A stretch of 64,000 nucleotides of DNA from Alcanivorax sp. (GTDB lineage Bacteria > Pseudomonadota > Gammaproteobacteria > Pseudomonadales > Alcanivoracaceae): contig CP051239.1 in NCBI GenBank assembly GCA_017794945.1, positions 3,075,437 to 3,139,436 on the forward strand. Reading direction: 5' to 3'. The notes beneath the pieces are model-generated. The model ran no database searches. It saw only the letters and a list, made by a program, of their open reading frames with translations, and was not told the origin of the DNA. Both the position numbers and the translations under genes were made by a program. This document shows, one piece after another, positions 56,209-64,000 of this stretch. How positions within the stretch are numbered: position 1 is the first letter of the stretch; each line of letters starts with the position of its first letter.

Positions 56209-57693
56209 ATGAGCAGCAATGTCGACCAGAACCTGCGCCCGGACTACGATCCGGAAATCCAGGCCATCGTGGACTATGTCCTCGACTATCGGATCGATTC
56301 CGAGGAGGCCTGGGCCACCGCCCGGAACTGTCTGATCGACACCCTGGGCTGCGGTTTGCTGGCACTGCGCTTTCCGGAGTGCGGCAAACATCTGGGGCCG
56401 CTCGTGGAGGGCACCCAGGTGCCCCACGGCGCCCGGGTGCCGGGCACGCCGCACCGGCTCGACCCGGTGAAGGCGGCCTGGGATATCGGCTGCATCGTGC
56501 GCTGGCTGGATTACAACGACACCTGGTTGGCGGCGGAGTGGGGCCACCCCTCGGACAATCTCGGCGGCATCCTGGCCGTGGCCGACTACCTGTCCCAGAA
56601 GAACCTCGCCAACGGCAAGGCGCCGCTGACCATCAAGGACGTGCTGGAAGCCATGATCATGGCCCACGAGATCCAGGGCGTGCTGGCGCTGGAAAACTCC
56701 TTTAACCGGGTGGGCCTGGACCACGTGCTGCTGGTCAAGGTGGCGTCCACCGCCGTGGTGGCGCGGATGATGGGTGCCAACCGGGAGCAGCTGCTGTCGG
56801 CGGTGTCCCACGCCTGGGTGGACGGCCAGGCTCTGCGCACCTATCGGCACGCCCCCAACGCCGGCTCGCGTAAATCCTGGGCGGCCGGTGACGCCACCAG
56901 CCGGGCGGTGCGCCTGGCGGACATCGCCCTGCGCGGTGAGATGGGCATCCCCGGGGCGCTGTCCGCGCCCCAGTGGGGCTTCTACGATGTCCTGTTCTCC
57001 AAGACCAACAAGGATCAGACGCTCAAGCCCGAGGAAGACCGCAAGTTCAAATTCCAGCGTGACTACGGCAGTTACGTGATGGAAAACATCCTCTTCAAGA
57101 TCAGCTTCCCGGCGGAGTTCCACAGCCAGACCGCCTGCGAAGCGGCGGTCACCCTGCACCCGCAGGTGAAGGACCGCCTCGATGAGATCGACCGCATCGT
57201 GATCACCACCCACGACTCGGCGATCCGCATCATTTCCAAGCAGGGGCCGCTCGCCAACCCGGCGGACCGGGACCACTGCATTCAGTACATGACGGCGGTG
57301 CCGCTGATCTTCGGCAACCTGGTGGCGGAGCACTACGAGGACGAGTTCCACGAGGCCCACCCGCTGATCGACGAGCTGCGCGACAAGATGGAGATCGTCG
57401 AGGATGAGCGCTATTCCAGGGACTACCACGACCCGGAAAAGCGCTCCATCGCCAACGCCATCCAGGTGTTCTTCAAGGACGGCTCGAGCACCGATCAGGT
57501 GGCGGTGGAATACCCCATCGGCCACCGCCGGCGGCGGGAAGAGGGCATCCCCGTGCTGGAGCAGAAGTTCAAACGCAACCTGGCGACCCGTTTCCCGGCC
57601 GCCCGGGTGGCGGAGATCATGGACCTGTGTCTGGATCCGGCGCGGCTCAACGACACGCCGGTGAACGAGTTCATGGACCGCTTCGTGATCTGA
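56209..57693 (+). CDS. prpD: 2-methylcitrate dehydratase PrpD
   Basis: 494 residues, the full length of the MmgE/PrpD family. Recognised stretches: [60 protein letters not shown] and [16 protein letters not shown]. It is a cofactor-independent dehydratase giving an alternative to AcnD/PrpF. It is the last gene of the operon, 16 bp after prpF with AAAGGAGG upstream. A GTAGGTCGG palindromic pair follows the stop. Confidence 0.95.
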   Translation: MSSNVDQNLRPDYDPEIQAIVDYVLDYRIDSEEAWATARNCLIDTLGCGLLALRFPECGKHLGPLVEGTQVPHGARVPGTPHRLDPVKAAWDIGCIVRWLDYNDTWLAAEWGHPSDNLGGILAVADYLSQKNLANGKAPLTIKDVLEAMIMAHEIQGVLALENSFNRVGLDHVLLVKVASTAVVARMMGANREQLLSAVSHAWVDGQALRTYRHAPNAGSRKSWAAGDATSRAVRLADIALRGEMGIPGALSAPQWGFYDVLFSKTNKDQTLKPEEDRKFKFQRDYGSYVMENILFKISFPAEFHSQTACEAAVTLHPQVKDRLDEIDRIVITTHDSAIRIISKQGPLANPADRDHCIQYMTAVPLIFGNLVAEHYEDEFHEAHPLIDELRDKMEIVEDERYSRDYHDPEKRSIANAIQVFFKDGSSTDQVAVEYPIGHRRRREEGIPVLEQKFKRNLATRFPAARVAEIMDLCLDPARLNDTPVNEFMDRFVI

Positions 57694-57697
57694 GCGC

Positions 57698-57783
57698 GTA
57701 GGTCGGCTTGAGCATCGCGAAAGCCGACGGAGGCCGGCTCGATGGCACCTCGTGTCGGATTACGCTGCGCTAATCCGACCTAC
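57698..57783. repeat. Second paired GTAGGTCGG-type palindromic repeat
   Basis: Left unit 57698-57729 and right unit 57753-57783 share GTAGGTCGG / CCGACCTAC ends with the pair at 909-1001. The inner stems differ (GCTT-AAGC-like on the left, GGATTA-TAATCC on the right). It lies between the convergent prpD and ppsR stops, where it may end or protect both messages. Confidence 0.78.
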
Positions 57784-57788
57784 TGCAG

Positions 57789-58607
57789 CTACTGCAGCCG
57801 GCGCTGCAGGCCGGTGGTGGCGAGAATGCGGGTGCTGATTTCCTCGATGGACAGCTCGGTGGCGTCCAAATGGGGAATATTGAACTTGTTGTAGAGGGCC
57901 TGCAGGGCGCGCACTTCCATATCGCACTGGCGCGGTGAGGCGTAGCGGCTGCCCGCCTTGCGCTCGCTGCGAATGGCGCTGAGCCGGTCGGCGTTGATGG
58001 TCAGACCGAACAGCTTGTGTTTGTGTGGCGCCAGCGCATCGGGCAGCCGCAGGTCGTCGAAATCGTCCTCGGTGAGCGGGTAGTTGGCCGCGAACAGACC
58101 GAACTGCAGGGCCAGATACAGGCAGGTCGGCGTCTTGCCGGAGCGCGATACCCCCACCAGAATCAGATCCGCCTGATCGTAATAGCGGGTGCGCGCGCCG
58201 TCGTCGTTATCCAGGGCGAAATGCACCGCGTTGATGCGGATGCGGTACGCCTGCTGATCGCGGATGGCGTGGCTCTGCCCGACCTTATGGTTGGCGGCCA
58301 CCCCCAGTTCGTCCTCGAGGGGCTTCTGGAAGGCGGTGAACAGATCCAGCACCTTGCCCTTGCAGGTGTGCAGGATGGCCCGGTGGTCGTCGTTGACCAG
58401 GGTGGAAAAAACAATGGGGGTGGCGCCGTCCGTCTGCGCGGTCCGGTCAATTCGGGCCACCGCTTCCCGGGTCAGGTCATCCGAGGCCACATAGGGGATA
58501 GTCACCTGGTCGAATTTGATGCCGCCGAACTGGCTCAGCAGACTGTGGCCGAGGGTCTCGGCGGTGATGCCGGTGCCGTCGGAGATAAAAAAGGCGGTTC
58601 TGGCCAT
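57789..58607 (-). CDS. ppsR: PEP synthase regulatory protein (kinase / pyrophosphorylase)
   Basis: 272 residues of the DUF299 / PSRP family. The nucleotide-binding motif GVSRSGKTPTCLYLA is present (about residues 154-168), with the N-terminal AFFISDGTGITAETLGHSLL. It inactivates PEP synthase by ADP-dependent phosphorylation of a threonine next to the catalytic His and reverses this with phosphate. It is divergent from ppsA with ~210 bp between, the usual arrangement. Confidence 0.95.
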   Translation of the reverse strand: MARTAFFISDGTGITAETLGHSLLSQFGGIKFDQVTIPYVASDDLTREAVARIDRTAQTDGATPIVFSTLVNDDHRAILHTCKGKVLDLFTAFQKPLEDELGVAANHKVGQSHAIRDQQAYRIRINAVHFALDNDDGARTRYYDQADLILVGVSRSGKTPTCLYLALQFGLFAANYPLTEDDFDDLRLPDALAPHKHKLFGLTINADRLSAIRSERKAGSRYASPRQCDMEVRALQALYNKFNIPHLDATELSIEEISTRILATTGLQRRLQ

Positions 58608-58817
58608 GGGCTCGATGCTCCTTCCACAAAAGTCGTAACAGATTGCCCAATCCGGGCGGGCAAAGCGCTGATGTTTTGGTTAGAATGGCGCCTCCATTCA
58701 TTCCGGTAAAGTTAAGAGAGCCTCTTAGCCCTTCCCGGGCGACCCGTAGCGTAAAGCCGGAGGGCGCCGGGAGCGGGTCGGAGGTTCCCCAGGCCAGCAA
58801 TACTTAAGGAGACGACC

Positions 58818-61190
58818 TTGGCGGAATACGTAGTCTGGTTTCAGGATCTGGGCAAGGGCGATGTCGAGCGCGTCGGTGGCAAGAACGCCTCCCTTGGCGA
58901 GATGATCAGCAACCTGGCGGCGGCCGGCGTGTCCGTCCCGGGCGGTTTTGCGACCACCGCGGCAGCCTTCCGCGACTTCCTCGAGCACAATGATCTGACC
59001 ACCAAGATCAACGAAGCGCTCGGGGCGCTGGACGTGGAAGACGTGGTGGCCCTGGCGGAAACCGGTGAGAAGATTCGTAAGTGGGTGGTGGACGCCCCCT
59101 TCCAGCCCGAACTGGAAGCCGCGATCCGCGACGCCTATGAGAAAATGGGCGGCGGCGACGGCGAGCTGCCGGTGGCGGTGCGCTCTTCCGCCACCGCGGA
59201 AGACCTGCCGGACGCCTCCTTCGCCGGTCAGCAGGAGACCTTCCTCAACATTCGCGGCCTGGACCATGTGATGGTGGCGGTGAAGGAAGTGTTCGCCTCT
59301 CTGTTCAACGACCGCGCCATCAGCTACCGGGTGCACCAGGGCTTTGACCACAAGCTGGTGGCCCTGTCCGCCGGCGTGCAGCAGATGGTGCGCTCCGAGA
59401 CCGGCGCCGCCGGGGTCATGTTCACCCTCGACACCGAATCCGGCTTCCGCGACGTGGTGTTCATCACCGCCTCCTACGGCCTGGGCGAAATGGTGGTGCA
59501 GGGCGCCGTGAACCCGGATGAGTTCTACGTCCACAAGAAGACACTGCTCAACAAGCGGCCCTGCATTCTGCGCCGCAACCTCGGCAGCAAGATGCAGAAA
59601 ATGGTCTACGGCAGCGAAGCCAGCGCCGGCAAATCGGTGCAGACCGTGGACGTGGACAGCGCCGACCGGTTGCGTTTCTGTCTGACCGACGCCCAGGTGG
59701 AAGACCTTTCCCGCCAGGCCATCGAGATCGAAAAGCACTACGGCATGCCCATGGACATCGAATGGGCGCTGGACGGCGACGACGGCAAGCTCTACATCGT
59801 GCAGGCCCGTCCGGAAACCGTTAAGAGCCGCTCCGACGCCTCCGTCATGGAGCGCTACCTGCTCAAGCAGACCGGCAAGGTGCTGGTGGAAGGCCGCGCC
59901 ATCGGTCAGCGCATCGGCGCCGGCCCGGTGCGCATCGTTTCCAACATCAAGGAAATGGATCGCGTGCAGCCCGGCGACGTGCTGGTCACCGACATGACCG
60001 ACCCGGACTGGGAGCCGGTGATGAAACGCGCCTCCGCCATTGTCACCAACCGTGGCGGGCGTACCTGCCACGCGGCGATCATCGCCCGTGAACTGGGCGT
60101 GCCGGCCATCGTCGGCTGCGGCGACGCCACCGAGCTGCTCAAGGACGGCCAGGAAGTGACCGTGTCCTGCGCCGAGGGTGACACCGGCAACATCTACGAG
60201 GGCAAGCTGGACTTCGACATCCAGCGCAACTCCATCGAGTCCATGCCCAAGCTGCCGTTCAAGATCATGATGAACGTGGGCAACCCGGACCGCGCCTTCG
60301 ACTTCGCCACGCTGCCCAACCAGGGCGTCGGCCTGGCGCGTCTGGAGTTCATCATCAACCGGATGATCGGCGTGCACCCCAAGGCGCTGTTGAACTACAG
60401 CAGCCTGCCGCGCGACGTGAAACAGGCCGCCGACAAGCGCATCGCCGGTTACGACGACCCGGTGGACTTCTACGTGGAGAAGCTGGTCGAGGGTATTTCC
60501 ACCCTGGCCGCCGCCTTCCACCCGGAAAAGGTGATCGTGCGTCTGTCGGACTTCAAGTCCAACGAATACGCCAACCTGATCGGCGGCAGCCTCTACGAGC
60601 CGGACGAAGAAAACCCGATGCTCGGCTTCCGGGGCGCCAGCCGTTATATCAGCGAGAACTTCCGCGACTGCTTCGAACTGGAGTGCCGCGCGCTCAAGAA
60701 AGTCCGCGAGCAGATGGGCTTCACCAACGTGGAAGTGATGGTGCCGTTCGTGCGCACCCCGGGCGAGGCCGAGCAGGTGATTGATCTGCTCGCCAAGAAC
60801 GGGCTCAAGCGGGGTCAGGAGGGCCTGCGGGTGATCATGATGTGCGAGCTGCCCACCAACGCGCTGCTCGCCGACGAGTTCCTGCAGTACTTCGACGGCT
60901 TCTCCATCGGTTCCAACGACCTGACCCAGCTGACGCTGGGCCTGGACCGGGATTCCGGCATCGTCAGCCACCTGTTCGACGAGCGCGACCCGGCCGTGAA
61001 GGCGCTGCTGAAGATGGCCATCGACGCCTGTAATGCCCAGGGCAAGTACGTGGGCATTTGTGGTCAGGGCCCGTCGGATCATCCGGATCTGGCGCGCTGG
61101 TTGATGGATCAGGGGATTTCCTCCGTGTCCCTGAATCCGGATTCGGTGATGGGCACCTGGTTCTATCTGGCGGAAAACCTGGTGGACTAA
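58818..61190 (+). CDS. ppsA: Phosphoenolpyruvate synthase
   Basis: 790 residues. The N-terminal ATP-binding domain has [20 protein letters not shown]; the catalytic His418 lies in [15 protein letters not shown] with the regulatory Thr beside it; the C-terminal TIM-barrel has [12 protein letters not shown]. It makes PEP from pyruvate for gluconeogenesis. The start is TTG at 58818, with a full AAGGAG site 6 bases upstream; no in-frame ATG stands nearby. It is downstream of the propionate operon, whose product is pyruvate. The leader (58690-58800) is GC-rich with CGACCCG / CGGGTCG pairing. A strong terminator follows. Confidence 0.96.
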   Translation: MAEYVVWFQDLGKGDVERVGGKNASLGEMISNLAAAGVSVPGGFATTAAAFRDFLEHNDLTTKINEALGALDVEDVVALAETGEKIRKWVVDAPFQPELEAAIRDAYEKMGGGDGELPVAVRSSATAEDLPDASFAGQQETFLNIRGLDHVMVAVKEVFASLFNDRAISYRVHQGFDHKLVALSAGVQQMVRSETGAAGVMFTLDTESGFRDVVFITASYGLGEMVVQGAVNPDEFYVHKKTLLNKRPCILRRNLGSKMQKMVYGSEASAGKSVQTVDVDSADRLRFCLTDAQVEDLSRQAIEIEKHYGMPMDIEWALDGDDGKLYIVQARPETVKSRSDASVMERYLLKQTGKVLVEGRAIGQRIGAGPVRIVSNIKEMDRVQPGDVLVTDMTDPDWEPVMKRASAIVTNRGGRTCHAAIIARELGVPAIVGCGDATELLKDGQEVTVSCAEGDTGNIYEGKLDFDIQRNSIESMPKLPFKIMMNVGNPDRAFDFATLPNQGVGLARLEFIINRMIGVHPKALLNYSSLPRDVKQAADKRIAGYDDPVDFYVEKLVEGISTLAAAFHPEKVIVRLSDFKSNEYANLIGGSLYEPDEENPMLGFRGASRYISENFRDCFELECRALKKVREQMGFTNVEVMVPFVRTPGEAEQVIDLLAKNGLKRGQEGLRVIMMCELPTNALLADEFLQYFDGFSIGSNDLTQLTLGLDRDSGIVSHLFDERDPAVKALLKMAIDACNAQGKYVGICGQGPSDHPDLARWLMDQGISSVSLNPDSVMGTWFYLAENLVD

Positions 61191-61218
61191 CCCCCGACCC
61201 GGTTTCCACCCCCGAAAA

Positions 61219-61244
61219 GCCCGGCCGTCGCGCCGGGCTTTTTT
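61219..61244 (+). terminator. Rho-independent terminator of ppsA
   Basis: Stem GCCCGGC / GCCGGGC with loop CGTCGC, preceded by AAAA and followed by six T residues, 28 bp after the ppsA stop. Confidence 0.94.
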
Positions 61245-61342
61245 ATGTTCACCGCGTGTTATCTGGAACGGTCGTTTCTCCAGCCCGGGGGCGCGGGTCT
61301 GTGTTATGCCCTTCCGGGAGGTGTGGATTCCCTCCAGCAAGG

Positions 61343-61454
61343 GCGAGGTGCCGGGCAGGGCTGCCCAGGACACGCCACGAGTACGTCCCTGTAGGCTCGC
61401 GTTTGGCCGTCCCTGGCCAAACACGGTCCTGGGCAGCCCTGCCCGGCACCTCGC
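61343..61454. repeat. Long palindrome P4 (29-bp perfect arms, 54-nt core)
   Basis: Arms 61343-61371 and 61426-61454 are perfect complements (GCGAGGTGCCGGGCAGGG... ). The core reads ACGCCACGAGTACGTCCCTG then TTTGGCCGTCCCTGGCCAAA, matching the core of P2 read in reverse with only point differences and without P2's 16-nt extra piece. The arm sequence occurs once, unpaired, at 38853-38870. Confidence 0.87.
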
Positions 61455-61470
61455 TGATGCGATGAGACCA

Positions 61471-61609
61471 CCGCCACGGGTCATCACTGACGCCGAACCA
61501 TTCTACAAAGCCCAGGCTGTGGAAGCAGGCCTTGTGGGAGCGGGCAGGCAAGCTCCCACAAACCGAGCTTCGTAGAATGGTTCGGGCGGTTTTTGTGACC
61601 CGTGGCGGT
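61471..61609. repeat. Nested palindrome P5 enclosing a REP-like hairpin
   Basis: Outer arms CCGCCACGGGTCA (61471-61483) pair with 61597-61609. Inner arms CGAACCATTCTAC (61494-61506) pair with 61572-61584. In the middle, TTGTGGGAGC (61532-61541) pairs with GCTCCCACAA (61552-61561), a hairpin like the REP sequences of Pseudomonas. Three nested levels of symmetry are thus visible. Confidence 0.8.
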
Positions 61610-61830
61610 GCCGCTGCAAAGTGAGCGGGGCAATGGTGGTGCCTGTAGGGACCTATTTGGCCAAGGATGGCCAAATGAGAGCGCCCAGGGATGGCTTGAG
61701 CGTTCCCGGAAGGCGCCACCATTGCACCGCGTCTCGGATACGGAGCGCCGGACACCGGAACACAAAAGGTCTCTGGAATCCTGCCGGGTGGCTAGCGCCA
61801 CCCTTTCGCGGGCTGGGCCCACTCCCACAA
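61597..61830. repeat. Composite dispersed repeat, copy B (contains palindrome P6)
   Basis: The reverse complement of 38871-39120 with scattered differences: TGACCCGTGGCGGTGCCGCT, then palindrome P6 (arms 61625-61643 and 61712-61730) with TTTGGCCAAGGATGGCCAAA, then CGGATACGGAGCGCC, GTCTCTGGAATCCTGCCGGG and the REP-like GCGGGCTGGGCCCACTCCC. The module order is kept exactly. Confidence 0.82.
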
Positions 61831-61904
61831 GGCGCTACCGACCCGGGACGATCCCATGATCGCATGCTAAGGTTGGCGGCATCGCAGGGGGAGGAGAGCG
61901 CGGA

Positions 61905-62207
61905 ATGTTCCATCGCTTGATCCGCACGCTGGATCTGTACGACGGGCTGCGGCTGCCGGTGCAAATCGGCCGCGAGGAATTGCTGCTGATTCATGAGGAC
62001 GGCGACACCTGGCTGGTGCAGCGCCGCTGCCCGCATGGGGAATTTCCTTTGGAGCGTGCTTCGGTGCACGGCGAGGTACTTCGTTGTCCCGGCCACGGCC
62101 TGGAATTTTCGCTACGCAGCGGCCAGTGCCGTGGCGCCCAGGCCTATTGCCTGAAACGATACCGGATTGATTACGACGGCCCCTGGATCGGGGTCAGCGA
62201 CCTTTAG
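61905..62207 (+). CDS. Rieske [2Fe-2S] domain protein
   Basis: 100 residues, a single Rieske domain. The cluster ligands are in RRCPHGEFPLE and LRCPGHGLEF, giving C-x-H ... C-x2-H. It resembles the small ferredoxin components used with oxygenases or nitrite reductases, but no oxygenase is beside it. Partner unknown. The ATG is preceded by GGGGGAGGAGAG. Its stop overlaps that of the convergent lytic transglycosylase by 4 bp (TTAG), the same configuration as cysG and the ybiB-like gene. Confidence 0.88.
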   Translation: MFHRLIRTLDLYDGLRLPVQIGREELLLIHEDGDTWLVQRRCPHGEFPLERASVHGEVLRCPGHGLEFSLRSGQCRGAQAYCLKRYRIDYDGPWIGVSDL

Positions 62208-62824
62208 CGGGTGGCGACCGCGTCTTCCTTGGCCAGTTGCAGCTGGTAGCGCAGCCGCAGTTCCTTGACCTTTTTCACGTAGGCCCGGGTTTCCGGAAAC
62301 GGGGGGATGCCACCGTAACGGCGCACGTTGCCTTCGCCGGCGTTATAGGCCGCCAGCACCTGGTCCAGGGTGCTGAATTTGTTTTGCAGGTAGGCGAGGA
62401 AGCGGGTGCCGCCGTGGATGTTGGCGCTGGCGTCGAACGGGTCGGCCACTTCCAGGTAGCGCGCGGTACGCGGCATCAGCTGCATCAGGCCCTGGGCGCC
62501 GACCCGCGACACGGCGGTGCGGTCGAACAGGGATTCCGCATGGATCACCGCTTTCACCAGGGCCGCTTCGACGCCGAAATCGTCGGCGGCGCGCGCGATC
62601 ACCGTGTCGTAGCGGTCACGCCGGGCGGCGCTCAGAGTGGTGGGGGTGTAGCTCCAGCCCTTGCGGACGGAGAGCAGGGTATAACTGGCGTCGACCCGGC
62701 CCCGGGGCTGGTCCGTGAACAGGATTTCTCCGCCGTCGCCACGGTAGGTGTAGATGTTTTCCGCGATGGCCGGCATCGACACCCCCAGTGCCAATACCAG
62801 GCCGCAGACCCCCGGTAATTTCAT
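62204..62824 (-). CDS. Lytic transglycosylase (SLT family) with DUF4124-like N-terminus
   Basis: 206 residues. A signal peptide (MKLPGVCGLVLALGVSMPAIA) is followed by a DUF4124-like segment (ENIYTYRGDGGEILFTDQPRG) and the SLT domain. The catalytic Glu is in VIHAESLFD, with GAQGLMQLMPRTA and AAYNAGEGNVRRYGG completing the fold. It cuts peptidoglycan between MurNAc and GlcNAc in the periplasm. The upstream region 62825-63025 shows no gene. Confidence 0.92.
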   Translation of the reverse strand: MKLPGVCGLVLALGVSMPAIAENIYTYRGDGGEILFTDQPRGRVDASYTLLSVRKGWSYTPTTLSAARRDRYDTVIARAADDFGVEAALVKAVIHAESLFDRTAVSRVGAQGLMQLMPRTARYLEVADPFDASANIHGGTRFLAYLQNKFSTLDQVLAAYNAGEGNVRRYGGIPPFPETRAYVKKVKELRLRYQLQLAKEDAVATR

Positions 62825-63025
62825 TGTTTTGTCTCTTTACTGATTTTACATCCCGATTCCAGGGAAAGTGATACCACAGTATTAGCGGTCGGGCTAGGTG
62901 CCCTGTGCGGATTATTAGTCCCGGTTCTCACCTTTTCGCATCAGACGGTGATTTTCAGCGGCCACCGCGGATGGCGGGGGCGGGCAATAGTGATAGCATG
63001 ACTCCGGGCGTTTAGAGGAGGTCCT

Positions 63026-64000
63026 ATGCTCTCCGAGCAGTTGCATGCCTGGGTCAATCTGCTGACCACCTGGCTGGCCTTGGGCCTGCTGTTAATGGTC
63101 TTTGTGGTGACCGTGGCGGCCATGGTCCTGTGGGTGCAGGATCGTTATTTCCAGAAAGCCCATGCGATTCGGCGGAATTACCCTCTGATCGGCCGTTTTC
63201 GCTACTTTTTCGAGCATATCGGCGAATTCTTCCGCCAGTACTTCTTTGCCATGGACCGTGAAGAGCTGCCGTTCAACCGCGCCCAGCGCAGTTGGGTGTA
63301 CCGCGCCGCCAAGGACCTGAGCAACACCGTGGCCTTCGGTACCACCAAGCAGAACGCCGCCGGCCGCGTCGTTTTTCTTAACACGCCGTATCCGACCCTG
63401 GAAAAGGACGCCGCCGAAACCCTGCCGTTGATGATCGGCCCCCACGCCGACCAGCCGTTCGTGGCGCGCAGCTTCCATAACGTCTCGGCGATGAGTTTTG
63501 GCGCGCTGTCCACGCCGGCGGTGCGTGCCCTGTCCCGGGGCGCCGGTCAGGCCGGCTGCTGGCTGAACACCGGCGAGGGCGGCCTCACCGAAATGCATCT
63601 GGAAGGACATTGTGATCTGGTGTTCCAGATCGGCACCGCCTATTACGGCGTGCGCGATCAGGAGGGCAACCTGAGCGATGAAAAGCTGCGGGAGGTGGCT
63701 CGCCTGCAAGCGGTGAAGATGTTCGAGATCAAGCTCAGCCAGGGGGCGAAGCCGGGCAAGGGCGGCATTTTGCCGGCGGAAAAAGTGACCCCGGACATCG
63801 CTCGGATTCGTGGGATTCCGGTGGGGCAGGCGTCGGTCAGCCCCAACGGCCAGCCGGGCATCCGCAGCGCCGGCGATTTGCTGGACATGATCGAGCGAGT
63901 ACGCCGAGTGACCGGCAAGCCCACCGGCATCAAGACGGTGATCGGGTCCTGGCAATGGCTGGAAGAACTGTTCATGGAAGTGCACGAGCGCGGACTGGAG
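63026..64000 (+). CDS. FMN-binding glutamate synthase-like protein, 5' part
   Basis: 325 codons are present and the frame is open to the window edge. An N-terminal membrane anchor (WLALGLLLMVFVVTVAAMVLW) is followed by the family's HNVSAMSFGALSTPAVRALSRGA and LNTGEGGLTEMHL, then the FMN/glutamate-synthase barrel with KMFEIKLSQGAKPGKGG and KPTGIKTVIG. This is the membrane-anchored, stand-alone GltS-like type rather than GltB itself; the substrate is uncertain. A GAGGAGG site precedes the ATG at 63026. The 3' end lies beyond the window. Confidence 0.9.
   Translation, partial: MLSEQLHAWVNLLTTWLALGLLLMVFVVTVAAMVLWVQDRYFQKAHAIRRNYPLIGRFRYFFEHIGEFFRQYFFAMDREELPFNRAQRSWVYRAAKDLSNTVAFGTTKQNAAGRVVFLNTPYPTLEKDAAETLPLMIGPHADQPFVARSFHNVSAMSFGALSTPAVRALSRGAGQAGCWLNTGEGGLTEMHLEGHCDLVFQIGTAYYGVRDQEGNLSDEKLREVARLQAVKMFEIKLSQGAKPGKGGILPAEKVTPDIARIRGIPVGQASVSPNGQPGIRSAGDLLDMIERVRRVTGKPTGIKTVIGSWQWLEELFMEVHERGLE

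Larger units (their letters stand above)
61245..61904. repeat. Gene-free island of long palindromes, second (660 bp)
   Basis: No gene is supported. Contents in order: a single GTCTGTGTTATGCCCTTCCG module (61297-61319), palindrome P4 (61343-61454), nested palindrome P5 with a REP-like hairpin (61471-61609), and the composite repeat copy B (61597-61830). 61831-61904 holds the upstream region of the Rieske gene (GGGGGAGGAG ribosome site). The island shares modules with that at 38.83-39.6 kb. Confidence 0.8.

Noticed and set aside
61249..61859. Open frames across the second palindrome island
   Set aside because: Same reason: translations repeat those of the first island because the DNA modules are shared.

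Overview
The window is GC-rich, densely coded gammaproteobacterial chromosome with no phage, plasmid, insertion-sequence transposase or CRISPR. Its gene orders are Pseudomonas-like: rarA-serS-cysG beside a tus/yccA cluster; gacA-uvrC-pgsA followed by tRNA-Gly, tRNA-Cys and tRNA-Leu; GntR regulator-prpB-prpC-acnD-prpF-prpD; and ppsR divergent from ppsA. Together with the repeat content this suggests a marine relative of Pseudomonas, most likely Alcanivorax or Alloalcanivorax. That placement is an inference from gene order and composition; no search was run.

Layout. 1-6.5 kb: end of rarA, serS and cysG on +, convergent with a ybiB-like gene, tusBCD and yccA on -. 6.6-7.0 kb: tRNA-Ser, a strong terminator and a string of small hairpins. 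7.1-10.3 kb: a small monooxygenase gene convergent with a cstA / cory-CC-star / ArsA-type ATPase operon. 10.5-14.4 kb: gacA, uvrC, pgsA and three tRNAs, with two partial copies of the tRNA-Gly 3' end. 14.6-32.0 kb: one long + strand run. A three-receiver hybrid kinase, CheR, a receiver protein, CheB and a REC-PAS-PilZ protein run almost without gaps into a type II secretion block (gspE-M), then a Lit/DUF1461-type membrane protein and a degenerate PEP-synthase-like protein. 32.2-38.8 kb: metH, two membrane or envelope genes, tRNA-Pro and rlmG. 38.8-39.6 kb: a gene-free island of long palindromes. 39.6-43.0 kb: methionine salvage (mtnC, D, B, A). 43.1-49.3 kb: small conserved proteins, an AlgP-like histone-H1-type protein, a 5'-nucleotidase, cysB, thrH and pabB. 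49.4-57.7 kb: the 2-methylcitrate (propionate) operon with two identical palindromic operators around its promoter. 57.8-61.2 kb: ppsR and ppsA. 61.2-61.9 kb: a second palindrome island. 61.9-64 kb: a Rieske protein, a lytic transglycosylase and a truncated glutamate-synthase-like gene.

How the genes fit together. Much of the window is central metabolism: methionine synthesis and salvage (metH, mtnABCD), sulfur and siroheme (cysG, cysB, tusBCD), and three-carbon metabolism (the methylcitrate cycle makes pyruvate, CstA-type carriers import it, PpsA converts it to PEP). The regulatory focus is the kinase/CheR/CheB/PilZ module placed directly ahead of the secretion genes.

The least explained material is non-coding. 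(1) Two islands of long palindromes share conserved cores, but each palindrome has its own perfectly matched outer arms. (2) Two elements bounded by inverted arrays of 7-bp repeats lie exactly at gene ends and supply the stop codons. (3) Partial copies of tRNA 3' ends follow their parent tRNAs and carry inserted or adjacent hairpins.
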